Positions 17,684-26,439 of a DNA stretch of 64,000 bases are shown in pieces (position 1 is the stretch's first letter; each line of letters starts with the position of its first letter). The DNA lies in the NCBI GenBank assembly GCA_013152205.1, contig JAADGV010000054.1:149040-213039 (forward strand). The letters run 5' to 3'. The translations under genes and the position numbers were made by a program. The stretch comes from Planctomycetota bacterium. GTDB lineage: Bacteria; Planctomycetota; Planctomycetia; Pirellulales; Lacipirellulaceae. The notes beneath the pieces were generated by a model, which saw nothing but the letters and a program-made list of their open reading frames with translations, ran no database searches and was not told the DNA's origin.

Positions 17684-19168
17684 TCAGTGCATTCGTGGTA
17701 CTCGCCGTTGATCTTTGAAATGTAGCTGCTTGATACCAGCCGGGGCTTGCTTCGCGTCGGCAATGCGGTCGTGGAGTTGCTTAGCCAATTTTTCTTTGAC
17801 CGCCGCATGATCGGGGTTGTTTGCCAGATTTATCAATTCTTGGCTATCCGATTGATGATCGTAAAGCTCGGCACCGTCTGCCCCTTTCTCTCCCCACTCA
17901 GTATACCGGTAGCGTGGGGTGCGAATGCTGTAGCCAGGAGCAAATTGTACACATTGTGTAAAGGCCGACGTGCGGAGCGTAACCAGCGGGTCCTTTAAGG
18001 CGGGGGCCAGGCTGACCCCGGAGAGATACTCTGGAGCAGTCAAACCACACAATTCAGCAAGTGTGGGATAGAAGTCGACCATCTCTGCCGGAGTTTTCGC
18101 CACTTGATTCAATGCGGTGGTCCCTGGCCCGGCGATGATCAACGGCACACGAGCCGCATTCTCAAACAGCGTTAGCTTTTGCCAATGCCCATGCTCTCCC
18201 ATGTGATAACCGTGGTCTGAGGTAAACACGACAATCGTATTTTTTGCGAGGCCTGTTTCGTCAAGCGCATCGAGAATTCTTCCCAGTTGTGCATCGGCAA
18301 AAGTAATCGAAGCATAGTAAGCCTGAATTGTTTGCCGAGCTAAATCCTCGGATAAATTAACCTGGTCTTTTCGGCTGACCGATGTCCGCGCCGGTTTAGG
18401 CAACGTTTCGCGATATCCAGCAGGAATTTTTGGAATAACCAGCTTTTCTCGCGGGTACATATCGAAATATTTCTTCGGCGCAACGTACGGTGTATGCGGC
18501 CGAAAGAGACCAACGGCTAGAAAGAACGGCTTATCCTTTTTCGCATCATGTTGCTTGAGTAGCTCGACAGCCTCGGTTGCCGCAATACCGTCGGTTTGCT
18601 CTCGATCCGTTCCTTCCGCTGCTAGCCAACTTAGCGTCCCCCCAAAGTATCCTGGTCTGAGGGAAAAGATTAAGTGCTCTTCATCCTTGTCTCGTCCGCG
18701 AGGGTTAATCGTGTGGTCCCAAGAATAGGGATCATCATGCCCGCCCGTGCCAATACGTCTGGGAACATCGTAGTGATAGACTTTTCCGATCCGGGTTGCA
18801 AAGTACCCCTGCTTACGAAACATCTGCGACATGGTCAAAACATTGGGCGTGTGCTCCCGGATATAAACTCGATTGGTCTGAACCAATGTTTGGTCTGGAT
18901 AGAGACCGGTCATAAACGACGCTCGACTAGGCCCACACAACGGATACTGGCAGCAGGCATTCTCGAAACGCACGCCACGCCGTGCCAACCGATCGATATT
19001 TGGCGATTGAACAAGCGGATGGCCGTAGCAAGCCAGGTCGCAGTTCAAGTCGTCACAGATTAGAAACAGCACATTGGGTTTCGCCTGAGCAGCTTCCTCG
19101 CCGCAGGCATCGTTGCTAAGCCAAACGCTAAGCAAACTGATAATCAACACTAGATGAATACGTATCAT
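17684..19168 (-). CDS. Secreted sulfatase (iduronate-2-sulfatase-like)
   Basis: 494 residues from the ATG at 19168, chosen because AGGGGAG stands seven bases upstream and a signal peptide (hydrophobic about 3-18, cleaved near ACG) follows; a start 10 codons earlier lacks this. The alkaline-phosphatase-like fold shows metal ligands in FLICDDLN (Asp39, Asp40) and the sulfatase signature CGPSR (78-82), where Cys78 is the residue converted to formylglycine. A later metal site is VVFTSDHGYHMGEHG. It should cleave sulfate esters from polysaccharides outside the cytoplasm. No maturation enzyme is in the window. It is alone on its strand and faces away from the Tad locus. Confidence 0.92.
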   Translation of the reverse strand: MIRIHLVLIISLLSVWLSNDACGEEAAQAKPNVLFLICDDLNCDLACYGHPLVQSPNIDRLARRGVRFENACCQYPLCGPSRASFMTGLYPDQTLVQTNRVYIREHTPNVLTMSQMFRKQGYFATRIGKVYHYDVPRRIGTGGHDDPYSWDHTINPRGRDKDEEHLIFSLRPGYFGGTLSWLAAEGTDREQTDGIAATEAVELLKQHDAKKDKPFFLAVGLFRPHTPYVAPKKYFDMYPREKLVIPKIPAGYRETLPKPARTSVSRKDQVNLSEDLARQTIQAYYASITFADAQLGRILDALDETGLAKNTIVVFTSDHGYHMGEHGHWQKLTLFENAARVPLIIAGPGTTALNQVAKTPAEMVDFYPTLAELCGLTAPEYLSGVSLAPALKDPLVTLRTSAFTQCVQFAPGYSIRTPRYRYTEWGEKGADGAELYDHQSDSQELINLANNPDHAAVKEKLAKQLHDRIADAKQAPAGIKQLHFKDQRRVPRMH

Positions 19169-19429
19169 GCTAACTCCCCTGCGGTGCGAACGAGTCATAC
19201 TAGCCCGACGAGCTAGTGCTGGTTTTGAAACAAGCCTAATATCTCTAGATCAGGTTGTCGCCTGCTTCCGGGTAGTTTACAAGAGGCAGGCAAACAACAT
19301 CAAGTTGCAACTAGGCATCATTGTGCGTGATGATGTCGTACTGAAAATACGTTTGTCGACTGCTTGCAACAAGTAGCCTCTTCGTTGAGCGACTTAAAAA
19401 AAATATTCCCTCAGTCGTGGATGAAACGT

Positions 19430-19457
19430 TTGACATTCGGTGGTCGTGACATAGGTT
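19430..19457 (+). promoter_or_regulatory. Possible promoter of the Flp pilin leader
   Basis: TTGACA (19430-19435), 16-base spacer, TAGGTT (19452-19457). It lies about 155 bases before the riboswitch. The -10 is weak. The rest of 19169-19611 shows a partial actagcccgac repeat at 19199 and no gene. Confidence 0.35.
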
Positions 19458-19611
19458 TCATGTGGAGTCGGAACGACAGGTAGTCAGACGGCCCCAACGG
19501 TGAGCGCTGCAGGCGCCTACCAGCTAAGCTTCTCTTCTCCTTGATCAGTTCTGATTTCTCACGGATGTCCTAGGTGAGAGCGGTGAAGCACCAATGAGCC
19601 TGCTGCGTCAT

Positions 19612-19706
19612 CATCCTCGATAAAGGCAAACCGATCGTCAGGTCGGGGCGCAAAGCTTGGGGACGGCGACTTAAACATCGACGTTCGCCCGGTTGCCGAA
19701 AGGATG
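19612..19706 (+). ncRNA. c-di-GMP-I (GEMM-I) riboswitch in the leader of the Flp pilin gene
   Basis: The hallmark segments of the class I c-di-GMP aptamer are present in order. GGCAAACC lies at 19625-19632. P2 is CCGATC (19631-19636), loop GTCA, GGTCGG (19641-19646). CGCAAAGC is at 19649-19656. P3 is closed by GGCGA (19665-19669) with TCGCC (19685-19689). CGGTTGCCG is at 19690-19698. The closing stem is CATCCT (19612-19617) with AGGATG (19701-19706), plus GGCAA (19625-19629) with TTGCC (19693-19697). The P2 loop is GTCA rather than GAAA. The aptamer is 218 bases before the pilin start. A weak hairpin ending in GTTTTT near 19749-19770 could be the expression platform. Confidence 0.85.
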
Positions 19707-19923
19707 CACGATTCGCGACGCAGCGAACCGCGGCCTTACGAGGTGATACGCACTTTTCGTGTTAGTTTTTCAGGTTTGAGTATTGCAACTTGCAGGTTCG
19801 TTCAGACGACTAGTCTGGGCCGTAATGCTTAAACCAAATACCGGGAGCAACACTTTTTCGCTCCTGACAACCTTGTAGGGTGTCGGCCCCTTGTGGGCGG
19901 ACGCCGAGAACCGGAGGATTTCT

Positions 19924-20097
19924 ATGAAGAATCTCACTAAGAAGGTACAACGTTTCCTCGTCTCGGAAGATGGTCCCACCGCGGTGGAATACGCCGTTAT
20001 GTTGGCGTTGATCGTGATTGTGTGTTTGACTGCGGTCCGTGCTATCGGCACGAACGCTGCCGTCAAGTTCCAAGAGGCTGCTACTGCCCTGGAATAA
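19924..20097 (+). CDS. flp: Flp/Fap-type IVb pilin, the main pilus subunit
   Basis: 57 residues from the ATG at 19924 (CGGAGG eight bases upstream); a frame opening at 19891 adds 11 residues and is less likely. Leader MKNLTKKVQRFLVSEDG ends at Gly17. The mature protein starts PTAVE with the expected glutamate at position +5 (Glu22), then a 20-residue hydrophobic helix. This is the classic Flp prepilin arrangement, processed by the prepilin peptidase encoded at 20557. It is the first gene of the Tad locus, behind the c-di-GMP riboswitch, and is followed by a strong terminator, so pilin can be made in excess of the assembly machinery. Confidence 0.93.
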   Translation: MKNLTKKVQRFLVSEDGPTAVEYAVMLALIVIVCLTAVRAIGTNAAVKFQEAATALE

Positions 20098-20196
20098 ACC
20101 ACCGCTGGTATAAGTTGACACCCTATTTGGTTCTAGGGCCATCGGGCCATCAGACGGCTGGTCCCGCCCTAAAGCAAAGAATAGATGCGACTTTTG

Positions 20197-20232
20197 ATCC
20201 TCTCGGGGCACTTGCCCCGAGAGGATTTTTTT
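20197..20232 (+). terminator. Intrinsic terminator after flp
   Basis: ATCCTCTCGGGGCA (20197-20210) pairs with TGCCCCGAGAGGAT, closed by a tiny loop and followed by seven T. It isolates the pilin transcript from the assembly genes. Confidence 0.92.
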
Positions 20233-20270
20233 GGTGACGCTTGTAGGGATTAACGTGTTTGGACGATCGG

Positions 20271-20291
20271 CGAGAACCACGCGAGTTCTCG
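20271..20291. repeat. Small hairpin between flp and the 36-residue gene
   Basis: CGAGAAC (20271-20277) and GTTCTCG (20285-20291) form a perfect 7-base stem with a 7-base loop. No T-run follows, so it may be a leader structure. Confidence 0.45.
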
Positions 20292-20388
20292 ACTTGCTTC
20301 TGTAAAACGTAAGCTATGCTTCGTTAGTTGAGCCGAAGTACGGACTTAAATAACCGTTGTTGAAACGCTGAAAAGAAAGGCAAGAACC

Positions 20389-20499
20389 ATGCTAAACATG
20401 ATTCCTGAGGAGCTATTTGCTACGGCCTTTCAATTGGCAGCCTTCTGCATCACGGCTTTTACTGCTTTGGTCGCGTGTCTGTTTGTGCCGCGTGGCTAA
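20389..20499 (+). CDS. 36-residue hydrophobic protein in the Tad locus
   Basis: ATG at 20389, preceded by AAAGGCAAG as a plausible ribosome site. The frame gives 36 residues: a short start (MLNMIPEELF), then one membrane span with two cysteines (about residues 11-33), ending VPRG. It lies between the terminator of flp and the prepilin peptidase gene, 57 bases before it. No family is recognised. It could be a minor pilin-like or membrane accessory peptide, or it may not be expressed. Confidence 0.5.
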   Translation: MLNMIPEELFATAFQLAAFCITAFTALVACLFVPRG

Positions 20500-20556
20500 A
20501 CGGCTTGGCATCCACCTATACACACGTATTTCTTCCAGTCACCCAAATGCAGCGAG

Positions 20557-21141
20557 ATGACAACCATGCCCGAATATAGTGAAACCCTTAGCTGGTTTGC
20601 CGAGACATGGCACGTTTGGTTAGTAACCGTTATCCTCATTGTCGCAGCCGTTATCGACGGGCTACAACTTCGAGTTCCCAACTGGCTCACCTTTCCGATG
20701 ATTATCAGTGGCTGGGTCTACAGCGTCGTTTTGTCGCCCTACCCTGGCTGGGAAGGCCTTTGGTATAGCCTCATTGGTACCGTGGTTGGTTTGGCCGTGT
20801 TGCTACCGGCTTACGCGATTGGCGGGATGGGAGCCGGAGACGTCAAGCTAATGGCTGGCATCGGCGCCTGGATGTGGGGAACCGTTACTTTGTTTGCCTT
20901 CGCTGCCTCTGCTATCGTTGGCGGCGTTATCGCTGTCGCGATGATCTTATGGAGAGGAGCTTGGGGTAAGCACCAAGCGCAGTTCTTCTATATCCTCGAC
21001 GAAATTACCACCGTAAAAGATCCCGAAAAACTGGCGGAGATTGCCGCCGAGCGTAAATCCCAAATGTTCCTGCTGCCCTACGGTATTCCCATGGCAATAG
21101 GCACCATTGCCTACTTCGCCTGGAACGGAATGCAGCTCTGA
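20557..21141 (+). CDS. cpaA: Prepilin peptidase, A24 family (CpaA/TadV type)
   Basis: 194 residues, integral membrane, about five or six spans. It lacks the N-methylation domain, as is usual for Tad peptidases. The two catalytic aspartates of the GxGD family are Asp34 (VIDGLQLRVPN) and Asp95 in GAGDVKLM. It cleaves the Flp leader at the inner membrane. The C-terminal part has a charged cytoplasmic loop (EKLAEIAAERKSQ) before the last span. An alternative start at 20566 would drop three residues. Confidence 0.9.
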   Translation: MTTMPEYSETLSWFAETWHVWLVTVILIVAAVIDGLQLRVPNWLTFPMIISGWVYSVVLSPYPGWEGLWYSLIGTVVGLAVLLPAYAIGGMGAGDVKLMAGIGAWMWGTVTLFAFAASAIVGGVIAVAMILWRGAWGKHQAQFFYILDEITTVKDPEKLAEIAAERKSQMFLLPYGIPMAIGTIAYFAWNGMQL

Positions 21142-21459
21142 ACCTGCTAGCAAAACGTGGCAATCGAACGACGAAGTACCCATTCTGCTCGATTAGTCTG
21201 GATGGTTTATATCAAACGTGCCGAAGAAAACGACAAGCTAGATAGCCAATCTCCGAAAGAGGGCTGTGCCCTTGCGAGATGTCCGCGGTTATCGCACAGC
21301 AGATTGAAATGAAGAAAGGTTGGTTTTGCTGCGACTGGTTTACCAGAGAATGGCAAGCCTAGCAGTGGATTCGTGCGAATCGATTGATTCGCGGCAAAAT
21401 AGTGTGGCGGCATCGCTACACGCTATGGCAGATAAAATCTGACCTCATGCCGGGGGGGT
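21142..21459. other. Gap in the Tad locus without a gene
   Basis: No credible reading frame is seen. A hairpin is visible at about 21401-21425 (GTGTGGCG against CGCTACAC). The cpaB start follows with GGGGGGG immediately before it. A promoter may be present but is not recognisable. Confidence 0.4.
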
Positions 21460-22506
21460 ATGATGCGTCCAAAATCGTTAATCTTATTGGCTCTTGCGCT
21501 AGGCTGCGGCCTGGTTGCTTCGATTGGCATTAGCCAAATTCTCGATGGCAAAAGCAAGGCTGTCGTCGAAACAGTGCCTATCTACGTTGCGCTACAAAAC
21601 ATCAACTTAGGCGACCCTGTGGACGATAGCATGGTCTCTCTCCAGGAATGGCCCAAGGACAAAGTTCCGCTTGGCGCTATCACCGAGTGGGAAGAGATCG
21701 AAGATCGTCGGCCTCGGGCGGTTATCTTCGATGGCGAGCCACTGCTCGACGGTAAGTTTTTGCCCAAGGGGCAATCTCACGATCCGATTTCTGGCATTCC
21801 TTCAGGCATGAGGTTGAAGACCGTATCGGTCGATGCTCGAAAGAGTGCTGCCGGCCTGCTTAGCCCTGGCGACCGGGTTGACCTCCAACTATTCGTTGAA
21901 CGTAACGAGCGAAAGAGTATCCCTCTTTCCGTTACTAAAATCATCCTACAAAACATTCGTGTTTTTGCCGTTGATCAAGCGGTACAACGCTCTGCTGATG
22001 GGGCCGAAGCTCGTACGGTTGCCAAGACGGTTTCTTTGATCGTCACTCCGCAGCAGGCAAACCGAATTACCACAGCCGAGAATCTTGGCGAAATTAGCTT
22101 GATTCCTCGACATCCCGACGATGATAAAATCGTAGACGATTGGGAACAATCAATCGACGATCTCCTAGCTCGAAGCGATGCCAATAGTCGCAAACGCGAA
22201 CAAGGCGCCAAGGAAGAAAAAGAAACACCTGCCCCCGGGTTGATGGGTATGATCCAAGGGGCACTCCAGCAAACTGATCCACCCTTCAAAATGACCGTGA
22301 TCTACCCCGATGAGGTCCGTGAGTTGCAGTTCTCTAACGAGACCGGCGAACCCATAAACCCAGAGAGCAATAGTGCTGCTGGGCAGGATTTTGGAGCGGC
22401 AGCAGGGACAGTCGGAACTGGGGCAGAGCCGAGTTCTCCGCCTGACAGCCAGCCCGATGCCGATGCAGACGACAACGATTTTCCCATTGATTTGAAACAA
22501 AAGTAA
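21460..22506 (+). CDS. cpaB: CpaB/RcpC pilus assembly protein
   Basis: 348 residues. N-terminal membrane anchor (about 5-25), then an SAF domain (VPIYVALQNINLGDPV...LLDGKFL, about 40-105), then the RcpC/CpaB C-terminal domain (GMRLKTVSVDARKSAAGLLSPGDRVDL). The tail after about 230 is Pro/Gly/Asp-rich and probably disordered. In Tad systems this protein works in the periplasm with the CpaC secretin. It begins at ATG 21460 or the ATG one codon later. The secretin gene follows after 126 bases. Confidence 0.9.
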   Translation: MMRPKSLILLALALGCGLVASIGISQILDGKSKAVVETVPIYVALQNINLGDPVDDSMVSLQEWPKDKVPLGAITEWEEIEDRRPRAVIFDGEPLLDGKFLPKGQSHDPISGIPSGMRLKTVSVDARKSAAGLLSPGDRVDLQLFVERNERKSIPLSVTKIILQNIRVFAVDQAVQRSADGAEARTVAKTVSLIVTPQQANRITTAENLGEISLIPRHPDDDKIVDDWEQSIDDLLARSDANSRKREQGAKEEKETPAPGLMGMIQGALQQTDPPFKMTVIYPDEVRELQFSNETGEPINPESNSAAGQDFGAAAGTVGTGAEPSSPPDSQPDADADDNDFPIDLKQK

Positions 22507-22632
22507 TTAAAGTAATTTAACGACTATTCCAGGTTCGGGGCAGGGACGTCTCTAACCTACACGGTTAGCCAGTTTACCCTCACAAGGTGTTGGTAGCTGG
22601 CCCGTCGGTTTCAACGCGAAGGAAGTACAAGG

Positions 22633-24414
22633 ATGTACGTCAACAATTCTCCGCGCACGCCTAGCAATTTCAGGTCCGCGCTAATTCGATTGACCTATGG
22701 ACTAGTTGGCATACTAGCCCTCTCCGATAGCACCGTCTTCGCCCAATCGAATGTGATACGTAATATCACGGGCAGCACCGAGCGCATGGAGATGACGGTT
22801 AACTCAAGCCGAATCCTCACGCTCGAAAAGCGCATTCCCCGCATGGTGGTCAACAACCCCGACCTCGTGACCGTTACCGCGATCAGTGCCAATCAAATCC
22901 AGCTAGCAGCCCGCAAGCCTGGTGTTACCCAGGTCAACCTGTGGGATGAAGATGGCAATGTCTTTACCGTGGACGTCACAATCTATGGTGATGTCCGCGA
23001 ACTACAGCTTGCACTCAAGCGGTTGTTCCCCCAATCGTCGGTCAACGTAGTTCGTCTAACCAACAGCCTGGTGCTGGAAGGTTTTGTCGAACGCCCCGAG
23101 GCCGTCAGCCCGATCATCCGACTCGCAGAAGATTACGCACCGAAAGTCATCAACAACATCACCGTAGGCGGCGTCCAACAGGTGCTTTTGAAAGTAAAGG
23201 TAATGGAGGTCTCGCGGACCAAGCTGCGAAATCTAGGCGTCGACTGGGCACAGATCAGCGGCTCTAGCTTTGTTTCCTCAAGTATCTCAGGTCTAATTTC
23301 TTCGGTCTCCTCATCTAACACTGGAGTTTCCGTTAGCGCAAGCGGTGATACAATGCGGTTTGGAGTGGTTAACGGCAACAATTCGTTTTTCGCTTTCCTC
23401 GAAGCTTTAGAGCAAAACAACGTCGCCAAGATCCTTGCCGATCCAACAATCGTCGCGATCAGTGGCCGTCCAGCACACTTCAATGTTGGTGGCGAATTGC
23501 CGATCGTTATCCCGTCGGGGCTTGGTCAAGCAACAGTCGAGTACAAAGCGTTCGGCACGCAGGTCGACTTCCTGCCCATCGTGCTAGGCAACGGAAATAT
23601 TCGCCTCGAAGTACGGCCGCGAGTAAGCGAAATCGATGATACTCGAAGCATTGAAGTCCAAGGGTTTACCGTTCCTGCGTTGAAAGTTCGCGAAGTCGAT
23701 ACCGGCGTCGAGCTAAAAGCTGGGCAAACCTTGGCCTTAGCTGGTCTAGTACAAACTCGTGTCGATGCCTTGGAACGTAGCGTGCCCTATCTTGGTAATC
23801 TACCCTATATCGGGGCTGCCTTTCGGTCGGTAAAAGAACAAGTCAACGAGATCGAACTGTTGATTCTCGTCACCCCCGAATTCGTGGATGGCATGGAGCC
23901 ACACCAAGTACCGACCTGTGGCCCCGGGATGGAATCAATTTCGCCTACCAATAAACAGCTTTACTTCGGGGGGCATCTTGAAGTTCCTGCCAACGGACCA
24001 TGTGGACCTGGTGGCGGTTGCAACATCCATGGTGGTTTTGGCAGCGAGTGTTCCAATGCACCTGTTGGTATGTCCGTGTTAGCCAGCGACGGGCGGACTG
24101 GACAAGTCGTCGAATCATACAGCGAGCCTGTCGAGGTTCAAACGCCTATCCCGATGCCAGCACTGCCTGAGCAACCGGCGATCGAAGCTCCTCCTGTCTT
24201 GCAGCCTGCAGCTCCAAGACTAGAGGCCCCAGCTATTCCGCAACCGCTGAAACCTGACCCAAATGCGATGAAACAACCGACACCCAGGTTTCGAAACCAA
24301 GTGCCTGCTCAATTTAGTCGCGAAAAATTGCCGCACCGAAGCGCTCAACGTCAACCAACAACCGGTACAACAACCCCAGGGCTTATTGGCCCTCTTGGAT
24401 ACGACGTCGAATAG
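22633..24414 (+). CDS. cpaC: CpaC/RcpA outer-membrane secretin of the Tad pilus
   Basis: 593 residues. Signal peptide (hydrophobic about 20-32, cleaved near VFAQ). The N-terminal pilus-formation domain reads RILTLEKRIPRMVVNNPDLV and LAARKPGVTQVNLWD; a BON-like segment follows, and the secretin core runs from about 175 to 420 (ILADPTIVAISGRPAHFNVGG, LAGLVQTR, VPYLGNLPYIGAAFRS). After 420 comes a long extension unlike shorter relatives: a Cys/Gly-rich patch (GPCGPGGGCNIHGG) and then a Pro-rich stretch. It forms the outer-membrane channel for the Flp pilus. A terminator lies 49 bases past the stop. Confidence 0.92.
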   Translation: MYVNNSPRTPSNFRSALIRLTYGLVGILALSDSTVFAQSNVIRNITGSTERMEMTVNSSRILTLEKRIPRMVVNNPDLVTVTAISANQIQLAARKPGVTQVNLWDEDGNVFTVDVTIYGDVRELQLALKRLFPQSSVNVVRLTNSLVLEGFVERPEAVSPIIRLAEDYAPKVINNITVGGVQQVLLKVKVMEVSRTKLRNLGVDWAQISGSSFVSSSISGLISSVSSSNTGVSVSASGDTMRFGVVNGNNSFFAFLEALEQNNVAKILADPTIVAISGRPAHFNVGGELPIVIPSGLGQATVEYKAFGTQVDFLPIVLGNGNIRLEVRPRVSEIDDTRSIEVQGFTVPALKVREVDTGVELKAGQTLALAGLVQTRVDALERSVPYLGNLPYIGAAFRSVKEQVNEIELLILVTPEFVDGMEPHQVPTCGPGMESISPTNKQLYFGGHLEVPANGPCGPGGGCNIHGGFGSECSNAPVGMSVLASDGRTGQVVESYSEPVEVQTPIPMPALPEQPAIEAPPVLQPAAPRLEAPAIPQPLKPDPNAMKQPTPRFRNQVPAQFSREKLPHRSAQRQPTTGTTTPGLIGPLGYDVE

Positions 24415-24462
24415 TAGACCACGTTAGCACGAAGAAAAGAAAAGCCTTTATCAAGGCAGTTC

Positions 24463-24543
24463 GTAGGGTGGGAGGTTCTGTCGGCAGATTGAGCTTACCA
24501 TTCCGAGTTATTTTAACGCCGACAGGTTCACCCACCTTTTTTT
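24463..24543 (+). terminator. Long-loop terminator after cpaC
   Basis: GGTGGG and CTGTCGGC (24468-24485) pair with GCCGACAG and CCCACC (24518-24536), followed by a run of seven T ending at 24543. The stem has an internal mismatch and a loop of about 30 bases. It would separate cpaC from cpaE. The rest of 24415-24747 holds only a degraded ttcgcgtg repeat. Confidence 0.6.
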
Positions 24544-24747
24544 CGGTACCCAGAAGGTGAGGGTTTCATATCCACTGTACAGGAAATAAATTCACCGGCA
24601 CAAACCAGTACAAGACGAAAGTCAAATATGCGAATAAACAAGCATTTTCGCGTCTATTCGCGTGATTCGCGGGCTCCTTTTTACGGCATACGCTGATATT
24701 TAGAATCACTACCGCGACTCTGGCTCCTGAGAATCCCAAGCGAAATT

Positions 24748-25950
24748 ATGGCTAACGCACTCCGTATTGCAATTGTTGATCCCAACGACGTTACCAGGGA
24801 AAGCCTGAAGGGTGCCCTATTGGGCTTAGACTCCGTATGGCTTGAAGCAGAATGCTCGCGATACGAATTCTTTATTGATGTTATCGAGCAGACCAAGGCA
24901 GATATTGGCCTCATCGCAATGGATAGCGACCCGGCACGGGCGATTCAGCTTGTGTCCGAGGTAGCCGACCAAGCACCGACGTGTACACTCCTCGTTTCCA
25001 GTGGCTCAACAGATGGCCGACTAATTTTGGAATCGATGCGAGCCGGGGCAAAGGAATTTCTGACCGAACCGCTGAAAGCAGAAGACCTTTCCGCAGCACT
25101 ACAACGAGTCAATCGTCAAAGTTCGATTGGCAATGAGACCCGTGACCAAGGGTGCAAGGTAATTTCGGTTGCTGGGGCAACAGGGGGCGTTGGAACATCC
25201 AGTATTGCAGTCAACCTTGCCTGTTCATTAGCTGCCGACCCAGACAATTCAGTAGTATTGATCGATCTAGACATCGCCTTAGGAGATGCCGACGTTTTTC
25301 TCGACACCATCCCCGAGTATACACTGGCAGACGTTGCTCAGAATGTCGAACGTCTAGATCTGACCCTGCTCAAAAAATCGCTCACAAAGCACTCTTCAGG
25401 GCTACACTTGCTACCACGCCCGGTTCAATTAGAAGACGCAAGGCTCATCACTCCCGATAGCCTGCAACGTGTCATTGGTCTGCTCAAGACCTCGTTTACC
25501 CATTTGGTTCTTGATGCGTCGAAAAGCTATAGCGAACTCGACATGCAAGCATTTCACATGTCGGATGATACGCTGATGGTAACTCAGCTCGATTTGCCAT
25601 GCTTGCGAAATGTGGTGCGTTTGATGATGACCTTCGACGACGACCCTGAATTACGCGATAAAGTAAAAATCGTGGTCAATCGGGTTGGTCAGGAAAGCGG
25701 ACAGATCAGTCTGAAAAAAGCCCAAGAAACCATCGGACGCGATATCTATTGGCAGGTGCCAAACGACTACAAAGTCATGGTCGAAGTTCGCAATAACGGT
25801 GTCCCGTTATTGCAACAAGCCCCCAAAGCAGCGATTACCAGCTCGATCTGCCAACTTGGCGACGCGCTTTGTAATAAACAACCTAGCGACGAGGACGCCC
25901 GCGATTCAAAAAGCCGGCGCTGGCTCAGTCTATGGCCTGCGAAGGGGTAA
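24748..25950 (+). CDS. cpaE: CpaE/TadZ-type pilus localisation ATPase
   Basis: 400 residues. N-terminal degenerate receiver-like domain (1-120): a core aspartate remains in AMDSD, but the usual lysine is not seen at FLTEPL, so phosphorylation is doubtful. A MinD/ParA-type ATPase follows, with a deviant P-loop GATGGVGTSS (143-152) that lacks the lysines of KGGxGKT, as in other TadZ proteins. Switch-like VLIDLDIALGDADVFLD is next. In relatives it sets the site of Tad assembly at the cell pole. It precedes the element-bearing gap before cpaF. Confidence 0.88.
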   Translation: MANALRIAIVDPNDVTRESLKGALLGLDSVWLEAECSRYEFFIDVIEQTKADIGLIAMDSDPARAIQLVSEVADQAPTCTLLVSSGSTDGRLILESMRAGAKEFLTEPLKAEDLSAALQRVNRQSSIGNETRDQGCKVISVAGATGGVGTSSIAVNLACSLAADPDNSVVLIDLDIALGDADVFLDTIPEYTLADVAQNVERLDLTLLKKSLTKHSSGLHLLPRPVQLEDARLITPDSLQRVIGLLKTSFTHLVLDASKSYSELDMQAFHMSDDTLMVTQLDLPCLRNVVRLMMTFDDDPELRDKVKIVVNRVGQESGQISLKKAQETIGRDIYWQVPNDYKVMVEVRNNGVPLLQQAPKAAITSSICQLGDALCNKQPSDEDARDSKSRRWLSLWPAKG

Positions 25951-26003
25951 TTCAAAAAAAACTTCGGCATTTCCCCTCGGGCAGGAAAACCAAATCCGTT
26001 AGC

Positions 26004-26021
26004 GATGTCGGCCACGACATC
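26004..26021 (+). repeat. REP-like hairpin, copy A
   Basis: GATGTCGGCCACGACATC is a perfect 7-base stem with GCCA loop. It lies inside a longer conserved block (about 25995-26054) that begins TCCGTTAGCG and ends CAGAAAAAGG. Related copies are at 32041, 32963 and 34246, all on the same strand and all intergenic. Confidence 0.75.
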
Positions 26022-26060
26022 CCCCGCCAAAACACTCTTGCCAACAGAAAAAGGGTTCGT

Positions 26061-26439
26061 CAGGATTTTAGTGGCCGAACATTGCACCGAAGCAGCAAAG
26101 CTGCTTCTGCCCTGAAGGGGCAAAACTATGTCAGCCTAGGGCAAGGCAAGCGAGCATCGCGAGCCTTGCCGCCGCCCTAGGTTTAATTTGCCTGGGATCC
26201 TCGACCGAGTTTCTCGCTCAGCCAATCAACGGTACACAGCCGAGGCCGAAACTCACCCGCATCTTGATTTCGTCCTCGGCAACGCTCTGTGGTTAAATTA
26301 CGCCGTCTTCTCGAACGATTGTTTGATTGCTTACTAACCCAGGACGTGAAAACCCTATCGGGTTGGGTAGCTTTGCCAAGTTCCGCTTCGGCTAAGCTGC
26401 AACGGTAAATCTCTCTATACCAGTGCCGCTAAAATCCGC
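26061..26439. mobile_element. MITE-like element about 380 bases long, copy 2
   Basis: The left end CAGGATTTTAGTGGC (26061-26075) and the right end GCCGCTAAAATCC (26425-26437) are inverted repeats with one mismatch over 13 bases. The interior follows the same order of blocks as 17182-17568 (aagcagcaaagctgcttctgcc, cctagggcaaggcaagcgag, cagccgaggccgaa, aaattacgccgtc), with many substitutions and a divergent right third. No coding capacity is seen. It separates cpaE from cpaF; 26440-26703 has no recognisable feature. Confidence 0.65.

Noticed and set aside
17441..17725. 94-residue frame between the oxidoreductase and the sulfatase
   Set aside because: It is produced by the MITE-like element and the 70-base repeat; the same peptide appears at the second repeat copy.
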